DNA of 64,000 nt from an uncultured Alphaproteobacteria bacterium (GTDB lineage Bacteria > Pseudomonadota > Alphaproteobacteria > Caulobacterales > Caulobacteraceae). A program made the position numbers and the translations under genes. This document shows positions 7,533 through 17,100 of the stretch, one piece after another. The notes beneath the pieces are model-generated. The model saw nothing but the letters and a program-made list of their open reading frames with translations. It made no database searches and was not told the origin of the DNA. Positions within the stretch are counted from its first letter, which is position 1. Each line of letters begins with the position of its first letter. The stretch is taken from the NCBI GenBank assembly GCA_937920085.1, contig CALETE010000010.1:1-64000 (forward strand), written 5' to 3'.

Positions 7533-10037
7533 ATGTTCTCTGTTTCTCGCGCTGCGCTATTCACAACTGTCAGCATCCTGACCATTTCCTGCGCTCAAGC
7601 GGCCTATGCAGCTGAAGCTGCCACAGACGCAAAGACGAATACTTCCGTTTCGGAGTTGGTGGTGACCGGCCGGGTTGGCTCGACCGCCATGGCCAAGGCT
7701 CAAGCAAGCTACGCCATTACGACCCTCAGCGACTCCCAACTGCAGAACCGCGCCCCGACCTCCACAGCCGAAGTCTTCAAGGCTGTCCCAGGTTTCTGGG
7801 TTGAATCATCGGGCGGCGAAGCCTCGGACAATGTTCGCGCACGGGGCATTCCGACCGACGGGTTTTCGTCTGTGTCACTGCAAGAAGACGGACTGCCTGT
7901 GCAGCACGACGGCGGTCTCGGCTATCTCAATGCCGACCAGAGCTTCCGCTATGATCTCTCCATTGGACGGGTTGAAGCCGTGCGTGGCGGTCCTTCAGCC
8001 GTGTTTGCGCCCAACGCGCCGGGTGGAACGGTCAACTTCATTACCCGCAAGATCGGCGACAAGGCCGAGGGCATCATCAAGGTCGAAATCGGCGACTATG
8101 ACCGCTATCGGACCGACATCTATTACGGCGCGCCTCTGGGTAATGGCTGGTCAGCCAATGTCAGCGGCTTCTATCGCTCCGACAATGGGGTTCGTAACCC
8201 AGGCTATACGGCCAACAAGGGCGGACAAATCCGCTTTGGCCTGTTTAAGGACTTCGAAAACGGTCATGTTGAGTTCAATCTGAAGCGTATTGAAGACAAT
8301 GTTGCCTTCTACCTGCCCGTTCCCCTGACCTTCGACTCCTCGGGTGACGTCACCTCGGTTCCCGGCTTCGACGCCAATTTTGGCACCCTGATCGGGCCGG
8401 AATCGGCTCATCAGTCCTTCAGAAACGTCAATGGCCCCTACGACTTCGACCTCACGAAGGGCACAGACGTCAAACTAACCCAAGCGACAATGAAGGCCGA
8501 TTTCGACCTCGGCGACGGCTGGGCGATTAAGGACTCCCTGCGCTATCGGGACTCTGACACCCAGCGCAATGGCCTGTTCCCCACAGGCAATGTGGACTCT
8601 GCAGCCACCCGCCTAGCCTCCCTCAAGGCCCAAGCCCTGGCCGCCTACCCAACGGCGACCAATGTGCAGTTCCGCTTTGTCGACAACTATAATCTGGTCT
8701 TCGATGTCGCCAACAATAAGGGCAATGGACAGGTGGTCAGCGGCAACAATCTTGCCGTCCACGTTCCTCTCAAGGAATTCATCAATGATGTGCGCCTGAC
8801 CAAGTCCTTTGATGTTGCCGGTCAGAAGCACGATTTCGCTTTCGGGGCCTATTTCGCCGATGTGACGGCCTCTTTCGTCCGTTACATGAGCACCTCGCAG
8901 CTGGAAGTCGCCAGCAATGCCCGGCTGCTGGATGCCGTCGCGGTAGATGCGTCCGGTGCTATCGTGGGCAAGCTGTCCGAAAATGGCTACATCCGTTACG
9001 GCTCATTGTTCGACAATGCACACTACCAAATGCAGAACACAGCCATTTATGCCGCTGACGAGTGGCAGGTGACCGAGGCCCTGCGGATCGACGCTGGGGT
9101 GCGCCAGGAAAAGTCAAAAATCACCGGTTCGGTTGAGGGTAAGAAGACCGTTGATCTTGGCGTCGCAGGAACCCTGGCCGACAATCAGGTCATTACGGGT
9201 ACGGGCCTCTTCACGCCCATTCAGCGCGAGTTCAACCTGACCACCTATACCATCGGTGCAAACTGGCAGATCAACAGCTCGCTCGGTGCTTTTGCCCGTC
9301 TGACCAAGACCGGCCGCATGCCAAGCGGCGGGGACTTTACGGGCAACCCACTGCGCACCGACGTCAAGGTCACCCCCATCGACCTGTACGAAGCCGGACT
9401 GAAGTACATCTCCCCCACCCTTGATGTCTTCGCCACCGCCTATCAAACCAAGTACAATGGCGTCACCTTCACAGACAACGTCTTCAGCACCGCCACAAAC
9501 AGCTATACCCAGCGCATTGGCTTTGCTGATACCGACACCAAGGGCGTGGAAATCGAGGCGACCTACCGGCCGCTCACCTGGTTCGATATCTTTGCAGCGG
9601 CGAGCATTTCTGACCCGCAGTACAAGGGCTTCAAATTCACCAATATCGTTGCGGGTCAGCCTGTCGTCGTCACCTATGACGGCAAGCAGCTTATCCGGGT
9701 GCCCAAGCAATCCATCCGGATCGTCCCTGGTGTGAATCTCGACGAGGGTCGCTTCCGCGCGGAGCTGGAAATCGAGTCCTACTCGAAACGCTATGCCGAC
9801 ATCGTCAATACCCAGGCCCTGCCCGCCTACACGGTGCTAAATGCCAATGCGCACTACGATCTGACGCCACAGCTCCGGGTGTCGTTCAACGCAACCAACC
9901 TCAACAATGTCATTGGCTTGACAGAGGGCAATCCCCGGGCCGGTGAGTTCATCGCAGGCAATGCCGGCGCGAAGTACTTCCTCGCTCGACCGATTTTTGG
10001 TCGGACCTACCGGGCCGCCTTAACCTATAAGTTCTAG
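7533..10037 (+). CDS. TonB-dependent outer-membrane receptor
   Basis: This 834-aa protein is an outer-membrane active transporter energised by TonB-ExbBD. It has a signal peptide (about 1-26, cleavage near AYA-AEA), a TonB box (SVSELVVTG, about 39-47), a plug domain (about 60-175, including ARGI, EDGLPVQ and IGRVEAVRGG followed by PGGTVNFITR), and a C-terminal 22-strand barrel ending in the aromatic TYKF. The substrate is not evident; the plug resembles catecholate or other siderophore receptors no more than general caulobacterial receptors. A GGGG ribosome site precedes the ATG, and an intrinsic terminator follows the stop. The convergent neighbour is an NRPS-like protein, but nothing in the sequence links their functions. 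Confidence 0.93.
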   Translation: MFSVSRAALFTTVSILTISCAQAAYAAEAATDAKTNTSVSELVVTGRVGSTAMAKAQASYAITTLSDSQLQNRAPTSTAEVFKAVPGFWVESSGGEASDNVRARGIPTDGFSSVSLQEDGLPVQHDGGLGYLNADQSFRYDLSIGRVEAVRGGPSAVFAPNAPGGTVNFITRKIGDKAEGIIKVEIGDYDRYRTDIYYGAPLGNGWSANVSGFYRSDNGVRNPGYTANKGGQIRFGLFKDFENGHVEFNLKRIEDNVAFYLPVPLTFDSSGDVTSVPGFDANFGTLIGPESAHQSFRNVNGPYDFDLTKGTDVKLTQATMKADFDLGDGWAIKDSLRYRDSDTQRNGLFPTGNVDSAATRLASLKAQALAAYPTATNVQFRFVDNYNLVFDVANNKGNGQVVSGNNLAVHVPLKEFINDVRLTKSFDVAGQKHDFAFGAYFADVTASFVRYMSTSQLEVASNARLLDAVAVDASGAIVGKLSENGYIRYGSLFDNAHYQMQNTAIYAADEWQVTEALRIDAGVRQEKSKITGSVEGKKTVDLGVAGTLADNQVITGTGLFTPIQREFNLTTYTIGANWQINSSLGAFARLTKTGRMPSGGDFTGNPLRTDVKVTPIDLYEAGLKYISPTLDVFATAYQTKYNGVTFTDNVFSTATNSYTQRIGFADTDTKGVEIEATYRPLTWFDIFAAASISDPQYKGFKFTNIVAGQPVVVTYDGKQLIRVPKQSIRIVPGVNLDEGRFRAELEIESYSKRYADIVNTQALPAYTVLNANAHYDLTPQLRVSFNATNLNNVIGLTEGNPRAGEFIAGNAGAKYFLARPIFGRTYRAALTYKF

Positions 10038-10048
10038 TAGAAAACCAC

Positions 10049-10076
10049 GCCCTGCGACGAACTCATGTCGCAGGGC
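10049..10076. terminator. Intrinsic terminator between receptor and NRPS-like gene
   Basis: A 10-bp perfect stem GCCCTGCGAC / GTCGCAGGGC with an 8-nt loop is followed on the plus strand by a T-rich run (CTTCTTGTT). It sits 12 bp after the receptor stop codon and lies between convergent genes, so it may serve both. Confidence 0.85.
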
Positions 10077-10113
10077 GGTCTTCTTGTTCCAAGTCAGGGA
10101 AGATCAGAGACAT

Positions 10114-13100
10114 TCAGCCTCGGGTCGGAACCCCTGAATAAGCCCTAGCCGGCAGGAGATGCTCCTGCTTCATGATCACGCTGTGGGGGCCCACCCAGCA
10201 AAATTCGCCGATGCGGGCCCCATAAAGCGGCACGGTTGCAGCCGAGAGGGTAGCTCCCCTTTCCACTGTCACATGGTCGATTTTCAGGACACGATCCTCA
10301 AAGGTATGAGCTTGGAAGACGGCATTGACCGTGGCGTCGTCCTCAAGGGTCAGCATGTCGGGATCCACCACCTGGGCAAATCCTGGCCCGATCGCTACCC
10401 GCTTACCTATCTTCATGCCAATGGCACGCAGGTAGACGGTCAGCCAGATGGAGCCCTCCATCATTTCCAGGGTCGGACGAGCGACCCGCCCCCAGACCAC
10501 GTAAAGAAAGTCCCAGCGGCTGCACCAACAGGACCAGAGTGCGTGCTGGCCCGGCTTGACCCTGCCCAGCAGGATCCATTTCAGCGCCAGGATAAATAGG
10601 CACTGTGCCGCAGCCACGACCAAGCTGATCGCAGGAATCCAAAGTCCAAAGAATGAGACTGGCGGCAAGTCCATGCCCTGCCCCACCGCCACAAACCATC
10701 CGATGGTCAGCAAAAGAGGGACAATGGGAATGAAGAAACGCAGAGCTTCCCAGAAAAACCGGTCGATCCGACGGATCAGGGAAGGTTCATGGGTCAGGGC
10801 CCGATCTACCTCAATGATTTCACGGCGGGGAAGTTCAAAGGACGGGTGTCCGAACCAGGAGGTTCCCTGGCGCACACGGCTAGCGTCGGCGGGGGTCGAA
10901 ATGCCGATCAAGACATCGTCTGGCAGGTCCTGCCCACTGCGGATCACCACATGATTGCCGAGAAAGGTATTGGCCCCCAAACGGGTCATTGCCAGAGAAA
11001 CCCGCCCCTGAGAAATCACGGGCCCACCCAGATAAATCCCATCAGCAAAAAAGGTATCGCTACCGATCTCAACCAGTTCAGGCACCACATCGATGATGGT
11101 ACTTATCTCGCTGCCCTTGCCGATTTTCATGCCAGCAAGGCGTAGCCAGTAGGGCCAAAATAGGGTTCCACTTAGCCAGTCGCTAGCCTGGCCCAGCAGC
11201 CACGTCTTCATCCAAACGCGAATATAACTGAGGCTTCGCAAAGAAATGACCCCTGGCTGAACCCGACCGAGGCATCGAGACAGGAGGGCAGACCAAGCCA
11301 GGGTGATGGGTACAGCAAGTACGGTCCCCGCCAGCAGTATGGTCCAGAGGCGCGGACTGGCTGTCGGGTGATACATCCATTGCCAGAAGTCGAGCTCATC
11401 AATGCCTTCGGCCTGACAGATCAGGATCATGGCTAGCCCGACGGGTAGGGGAATGACGGTTCCCAGCAGTCCCTCGGCAAGCAGTTTCAAAGCACCATGG
11501 GCTGTCGGGGACATTTCCCGACCGGTTGTCGTCAGTTCAGGGGCCTCCGGTGCCCGACCAATGCATGCTGCGGGGACACCGTCCCATAATTCGCCCGCCG
11601 GAATCCGCCCGCCAGCTGGCAGGGATGAAAGTGCGGTCAGACGGGCTCCTGCCCCGACGACCGCATCCCCCGAAACGCCCGCCCTGGTCTCAAGAGTGGC
11701 ACCGTCTTCGATGGTGATAGACCCGACGACGATGTCGCCGCGATCCAGCTCGACCAGCCGCAGCATAACTTCCTGGCTGAGGGTCACATCGTCACCGATG
11801 GTCAGGAGGTCCCAGCCGCCACGCCAAAGGTCGACACGCCGGTGAATGTAAACCCGTGCGCCGATCCGGACGCCAAGGGCCCGAAGGATGATCTGCTGGA
11901 CCGTCGTCCCCTCGATCAACCGCCAAGGGACGAGACGTGCGGTCTGCTGAACAATCCAGTGGCGGATATAGAACCCGCTCCAAATAGGCGATCTTTGCGG
12001 CCTATATCTGCCAATCAGCAGGCGCTTGGTCATCACCGCCACGAGACCGGAAATAGCCACATAGAGAGCGAAGGCCACGGCACTGAGGATGGGTGCCAGC
12101 AGAATGAAGTTGATCAATCCCAGGGCTCCGATGACCCGAGGCAGAATGACCCAGCTGATGACCCAGCCGCCATAGCCGCCAATCCCCAAAAGCGTCACAA
12201 GCCAGGCCGCTTGGGCCAAAGCCGTCAGGGCGAAATACTGGCTAGGTCTAGGGCCTTTTCGAATGGCTTCTGCAGAGGTGGCCTTCGGGGCAGACTCGGC
12301 TCTTTCAGCAAGCGCTGCGATTGTACGGGAGTCATAGATATTGCTGACCGTCACCCATTCTGTCTCTGGGTCCTCGCGAAGCAGGGTCACAAGCAGAGCT
12401 ACTGTTAGAGAGTCTCCGCCTAGGTCGAAGAAGTCATCGGTAACAGACACGCCGCCAGGACGTTCCAAAACGTCACAAACAGCTGCCTCAATCTTAGCCT
12501 CCATGGGCGTTCGCGGTCGAACGCCAGCATGACCGGAGGGCGGATCTGCAAACTCCAAGATGGGCAGTTTAGAGCGATCCAACTTGCCGCCGATGGTGGT
12601 GGGCAGGATTTCTAAAACTTCGATCCGCCGCGGAATCATATAACCGGGCAGTCCGTCCGCGAGACGTCGCCGAAGGTCTTCAGAGGCGGGAGGCTGATTT
12701 AGATTTTCCGGGATGATAAAGGCGACCAGGGCCTGAATACCATTATAGTCCTGCACCCGGCAGGCGGCCTGACGTACCCCCGCCTGATCGACGAGACGCG
12801 CCTCGATTTCCTCAAGCTCAATGCGATAGCCGCGCAGCTTTACCTGTGCGTCAATGCGGCCGTGATAGAAAAACTCGCCGCTGGCGGCGCGGTCTACCAG
12901 ATCGCCCGTTCGATAGACCCGTCCGAACTTAGGATGCTCAATAAATTTGGCCGCCGTCAGGTCTGGACTGCCCAGATAGCCTCGCGCCAGGCCAATTCCG
13001 CCGATATGCAGTTCGCCTTTTTCTCCAGGACCGACCTCTTCTCCGGCCTCGTTTAGCGCCCATGCATTTGCGCCGCTAACAGGAACACCTATGGCAACTG

Positions 13101-14013
13101 GCTCGCCTGCTCGGACTTCAGAGCGCAGACAGGTGACCGTACACTCCGTGGGGCCATATCCATTGACCATCCGCCGGCCTCGGGACCAGTTTGCAGCAAT
13201 ATCCAGAGGCAAGGCCTCGCCGCCCACATAGAGCAGTTTAAGGTCTGGTAGGGCGGATTGTGGATCAGGGCATCCGGTCGCCCGCAAAAGGGTTGGAGGC
13301 GGGCAGAATACCGTGGCGCGCTCGCGCTGAAGCCAGAAAATCAAGTCGGGCCCAAGTCTGGCAGCCTCGTCGTCCATCAGTACGAGCGTTCCACCTGCCG
13401 CAAAGGCCAGCCAAATTTCCTCCTGTGAGGAATCATAGGCGGCAGATGAGCCCTGGATCACACGATCGCCTGGGCCAAGCTGGAAGTAAGCTAGATCAGA
13501 GGACACCAGATTGGCGATCGATCCATGCTCGATCATGACCCCCTTTGGCCGACCCGTGGTACCTGAGGTAAAAATCACATAGGCCAGAGATGAAGATCTC
13601 AGGTCGGGTTGGACAGTTCCCGCCCTTTGCGAAATCCCCAAGGGGGCCACCTCGATCTTGCCATCCTTCGCTGTGAGCAAGGCGACGGCGGCAGAGTCGG
13701 TCAGTATTTCGGCAACACGCGCCGGGGGAAATGCAGGGTCTACGCAGGTAAAGGCACCCCCGGCCTTCAGCACCCCCAATTGGGCAATGTAAAGTAAGGC
13801 GCTATCTCGAGGAATCTGGATTGCGACCAGACAGTCGGCGGAAATCAAAGGCCGCAGGTCAGCGGCAAGTTCATCTGCCCGATCTTCGACCTGGGCATAG
13901 GTCAGGGTGACTCGTTCAGGCCGCTGCCGCCCGGGCGGGACATCAATTGCGATGCGGTCCGGACCCTGTTGCCTGGCGACAGAGAAGAAGTCTTGGAGCA
14001 GGACGGGTGACAT
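10114..14013 (-). CDS. Pls/PosA-type NRPS-like protein with C-terminal membrane domains
   Basis: This is a 1299-aa single-module synthetase. Residues 1 to about 495 form an adenylation domain: A3 core TSGTTGRPKG near 150, A5 NGYGPTE near 290, A7 YRTGDL near 375, A8 KLRGYRIELEEIE near 395 and A10 GGKLDRSKLP. An Asp is kept in the A4 region (YDSSQEEIW), as in amino-acid-activating domains. A carrier domain follows (FDLGGDSLT, near 545). There is no condensation or thioesterase domain. The C-terminal half has three tandem membrane segments, each followed by hexapeptide-repeat (left-handed beta-helix) sequence. This is the layout of epsilon-poly-lysine synthetase Pls and of PosA proteins, which make isopeptide homopolymers. 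The monomer here is unknown. It is convergent with the receptor and downstream of tamAB on the same strand. Confidence 0.9.
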   Translation of the reverse strand: MSPVLLQDFFSVARQQGPDRIAIDVPPGRQRPERVTLTYAQVEDRADELAADLRPLISADCLVAIQIPRDSALLYIAQLGVLKAGGAFTCVDPAFPPARVAEILTDSAAVALLTAKDGKIEVAPLGISQRAGTVQPDLRSSSLAYVIFTSGTTGRPKGVMIEHGSIANLVSSDLAYFQLGPGDRVIQGSSAAYDSSQEEIWLAFAAGGTLVLMDDEAARLGPDLIFWLQRERATVFCPPPTLLRATGCPDPQSALPDLKLLYVGGEALPLDIAANWSRGRRMVNGYGPTECTVTCLRSEVRAGEPVAIGVPVSGANAWALNEAGEEVGPGEKGELHIGGIGLARGYLGSPDLTAAKFIEHPKFGRVYRTGDLVDRAASGEFFYHGRIDAQVKLRGYRIELEEIEARLVDQAGVRQAACRVQDYNGIQALVAFIIPENLNQPPASEDLRRRLADGLPGYMIPRRIEVLEILPTTIGGKLDRSKLPILEFADPPSGHAGVRPRTPMEAKIEAAVCDVLERPGGVSVTDDFFDLGGDSLTVALLVTLLREDPETEWVTVSNIYDSRTIAALAERAESAPKATSAEAIRKGPRPSQYFALTALAQAAWLVTLLGIGGYGGWVISWVILPRVIGALGLINFILLAPILSAVAFALYVAISGLVAVMTKRLLIGRYRPQRSPIWSGFYIRHWIVQQTARLVPWRLIEGTTVQQIILRALGVRIGARVYIHRRVDLWRGGWDLLTIGDDVTLSQEVMLRLVELDRGDIVVGSITIEDGATLETRAGVSGDAVVGAGARLTALSSLPAGGRIPAGELWDGVPAACIGRAPEAPELTTTGREMSPTAHGALKLLAEGLLGTVIPLPVGLAMILICQAEGIDELDFWQWMYHPTASPRLWTILLAGTVLAVPITLAWSALLSRCLGRVQPGVISLRSLSYIRVWMKTWLLGQASDWLSGTLFWPYWLRLAGMKIGKGSEISTIIDVVPELVEIGSDTFFADGIYLGGPVISQGRVSLAMTRLGANTFLGNHVVIRSGQDLPDDVLIGISTPADASRVRQGTSWFGHPSFELPRREIIEVDRALTHEPSLIRRIDRFFWEALRFFIPIVPLLLTIGWFVAVGQGMDLPPVSFFGLWIPAISLVVAAAQCLFILALKWILLGRVKPGQHALWSCWCSRWDFLYVVWGRVARPTLEMMEGSIWLTVYLRAIGMKIGKRVAIGPGFAQVVDPDMLTLEDDATVNAVFQAHTFEDRVLKIDHVTVERGATLSAATVPLYGARIGEFCWVGPHSVIMKQEHLLPARAYSGVPTRG

Positions 14014-14169
14014 AATTCGGGGGCCTAGGACTTTGAGTGCCAGATCCTTCGCATGCCAAGGGGAAGGATAAGATAGGTCTTTTGACCCATTCTTAGTGGC
14101 AGCCGTGTAAACCTAAAAATGGCGTTCGAGCAAGGTTGGTGTGATCGTCCAAGGATCCCCGAGGGTCAT

Positions 14170-14194
14170 GCCTCGACTGAGCATAAGCCGAGGC
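14170..14194 (-). terminator. Weak hairpin downstream of tamB
   Basis: GCCTCG and CGAGGC form a 6-bp stem around a 13-nt loop directly after the tamB stop. No T-run follows on the minus strand, so it may be an attenuator or 3'-end stabiliser more than a strong terminator. Confidence 0.35.
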
Positions 14195-14195
14195 C

Positions 14196-17100
14196 TCAGT
14201 AGTCCTTGCGCCACCGCACGGCGAGCTTGCCGTCCCCTTGCCCGGCTAATTTTGAGATTAGGGATAGGGCATGATTGATGCGCCACTCGACCTGAGCAGA
14301 TGGCCCCTCTCGACCACCGCTGGTAATTTCCAGATAGACGTCGTCGGTCAGATATTTGCCGCCAGAGACCGTGACCCCCGTCGCGCCACCTCCACCCAAA
14401 GCCAAACGATCAAGGCCAGCAAAGGCCTTTAAGTTGCCAATGACATCGAAACCGCCGCCGCCTGCCAGCGACGAGAGAGCAGAGGCCAATTGGGCAGCCT
14501 CTAACGGGGAAAGCTGAGAGGCCGAGCGCCCAAATAAGACCTGTGACAGGACCTCGTCGTTGGGCAGGGTTGGTGTGGAGGTCAAGGTGATTTCCGGCTT
14601 GGCCGCAGTGCCCTTGATTTGCACCTGGGCCGTCAAGGTGGGATCGTCCCGGCTGGCCGTCAGGTCCAGGCGAATATCTTCTGGATGCGTGGCGAGATGG
14701 ACCGTGCCCCGCTCGTCAAAGGCAAAGCGCTTGCCAGCAAAGTCGTAGTCACCACGCACCACCTTGGCGACGCCGGTCAAGGTGGGATTGGTCGTGCTGC
14801 CCCCCACATGGGCGATGAGGGAAAGTTCGGCATCGAGCCCCCTGCCCTTTAGATAAATGCGACGGGGTGCCTTTAGATCAACATCCAGAACCACCGCCAG
14901 ACTGGCACGGTTGGCTGGGGGCTTAGCCGATATCAGTTCGACAGGACGATGGATTTCAACCACATCCATCTGCGTCACACCAGAGGGGGCCGGCGGCTTT
15001 GCCGCGACATCTGCCCGGTCAATGCCGAGCGTGCCCGTCAACTTCACCTTGCCGTCTGCGGTGCGGTTGATTGTCGCTTGCCCGGTTGCTGAAGCGGTCG
15101 CCAATTCATTGTCAATCAGGCGGAAGCCTTTCAGGTCCAGGCGGAAGCTGCTGGCACCATCCCGGAGCAGTGAAATCCTGCCCAGCCCGCTCAGGCCGCC
15201 GCCATGACCGTCGGTCGCAGACACTTGGTCTATGTTGATCGCTTGGTCGGCAAGATCCGCGCGTAGGGCGACGTCTCGCAAAGTTAATCCCGTACCCCCG
15301 TCGGAGAACCGGCCATTATCCACCTTGGCCTGACCAAGGGCGCGGATGTCGGCGAGGGTCCCAGCGAGTTGGCCTTCGAGATGGACATGGCCCGCAAGCT
15401 CCCGATCGCCTCCCACCAGAAGGTCCCACAGGGGTTTGACCTCCCCGTCAGCAAACACACGACCGTGCAGGGCCTTGTTATGATTGACCGCGATGCGGAA
15501 AGGCACCGCCGACGTATCCGCCGGCAGAAAAAGGTCGGCCTGTGCCTTTAGACCCTGACTATTTTCAAGCTGGCTATCGATCTTGATCTGGCCATCGGCG
15601 AGATGAGCATTGAGCCTGCCATCAAGGCCCTCCGCCAGATTGGCCCCCAGCCCTCGGGCCCCTTGCAGGTCAGCCTTTAGATCACCGGTCAGAGTTCCAC
15701 CGTGCCCGGTCATGACAAGGTCAGCATCCACCTTACCCGTCAGGTCCTGGTCGAAAATTCCCAGACTTATGTCGGACAAGCGGGCCTTGAGGTCCGCTGT
15801 CGTCTCGGTAAAGCCGCCATCCACATCAAGCCTGCCACCGTCATTTGCCGCAAGTCGGACCCGGGCGCTGGACTTTCCCGCGTGGTAGCTGAAATCTGCG
15901 GGCTCTAGAGTTTTCAGGGTGTGAACGCCAAGATGACCTCCGCCGTCAAAGCCAAGCCGGTAGTTGTGATCCTCAATAGCAATCTGGCCAGCACCACTCA
16001 TTGCCCATTTCCCCGCCTGGGAGGGGCCATCCGCCTTCAGCTGGTAAGACAGATGCGAGAGAAGGCCTTCTGCAGAAAAGTGCCCTGTACTGATGGCCAA
16101 GGCCTGTCCCGGTAGAACCACGCCCACCAGATCGAGGGCCAGTTTGGCGTGGGGTCCATCATCTGTATCGGCAATCTGGGCATGGCCTTTGACTTGACCC
16201 TTCTCGATCAGGACGCCCGGTCCTACGGTCAGAGCGAGGTCAGCTCGGGTCCCGTTACCTGGCCTCAGGGCAAGATCACCGCGCGCCATGACTCCGCCAG
16301 CATCCAGGACAAGCTCGGTCAGGTTTAGGCTATCCCCGCTGAGCCCGAAGTCGGCCTTGGCTGACGCCTGGCCATAGGCACTGGTGGCATTTAGGGCGAA
16401 GGCCCCTAGGCTGGAGCTCTGGCCCTTTTGGAAGGTCAGGTTCAGGTGGGCTGCGGTCAGCGGTAGGTTTGGAATGTCGATGGTCTCGAAATCGGCTCCC
16501 AGCTCTGCCTTGGGTTCCGTAAATGTGCCGCCTAATGTCCCATTTCCCTTGGCACGACCGGTGATTTCCAAAGGTCCAAAGCGGAAGGGGCCATCAGCCG
16601 ACCAGGTCAGTCCAAAATCCAAGTTACCCCCTAGCCTCGCCTGTCCCTGGGTTGATGCTTGAATGGCTGCGCCATCGAGGTTGGCTTTGGTCAGGGTCAA
16701 ACGATCACCATCGATCCCGCCCTTGGCCACCAATCGAGGAGTCTGGCCTAGCAAACGGTCGAGGTCAGGATAGCCGGTCGCCAGGCCCTGGCCCTTTCCG
16801 TCAATGCTTAGGGTCCACGGCTTGCCTGCGCCTCCCTGATCGGCACTCCAGGATACGACGGCACCGCCACGAGCCCCGACCCTTGCCATGGCAAGATTGG
16901 AAGCCTCAGCCCTGCCCTTCAGGGATAGCCCGCCAAATAGGCTCCGCTGCCCCTGCGCCAGGAGTCTGAGGCCCTGCCCCTTGGCGTCGAGGGTCTTGAG
17001 AGCCAGACGACCATCGGAAAGGTGCGCCACATCCAGGTCTAGGCTCGGCGTGGCACCAAGTACGGCAAACAGATAGCCACGTCCCTGGCCACCCAAGCCC

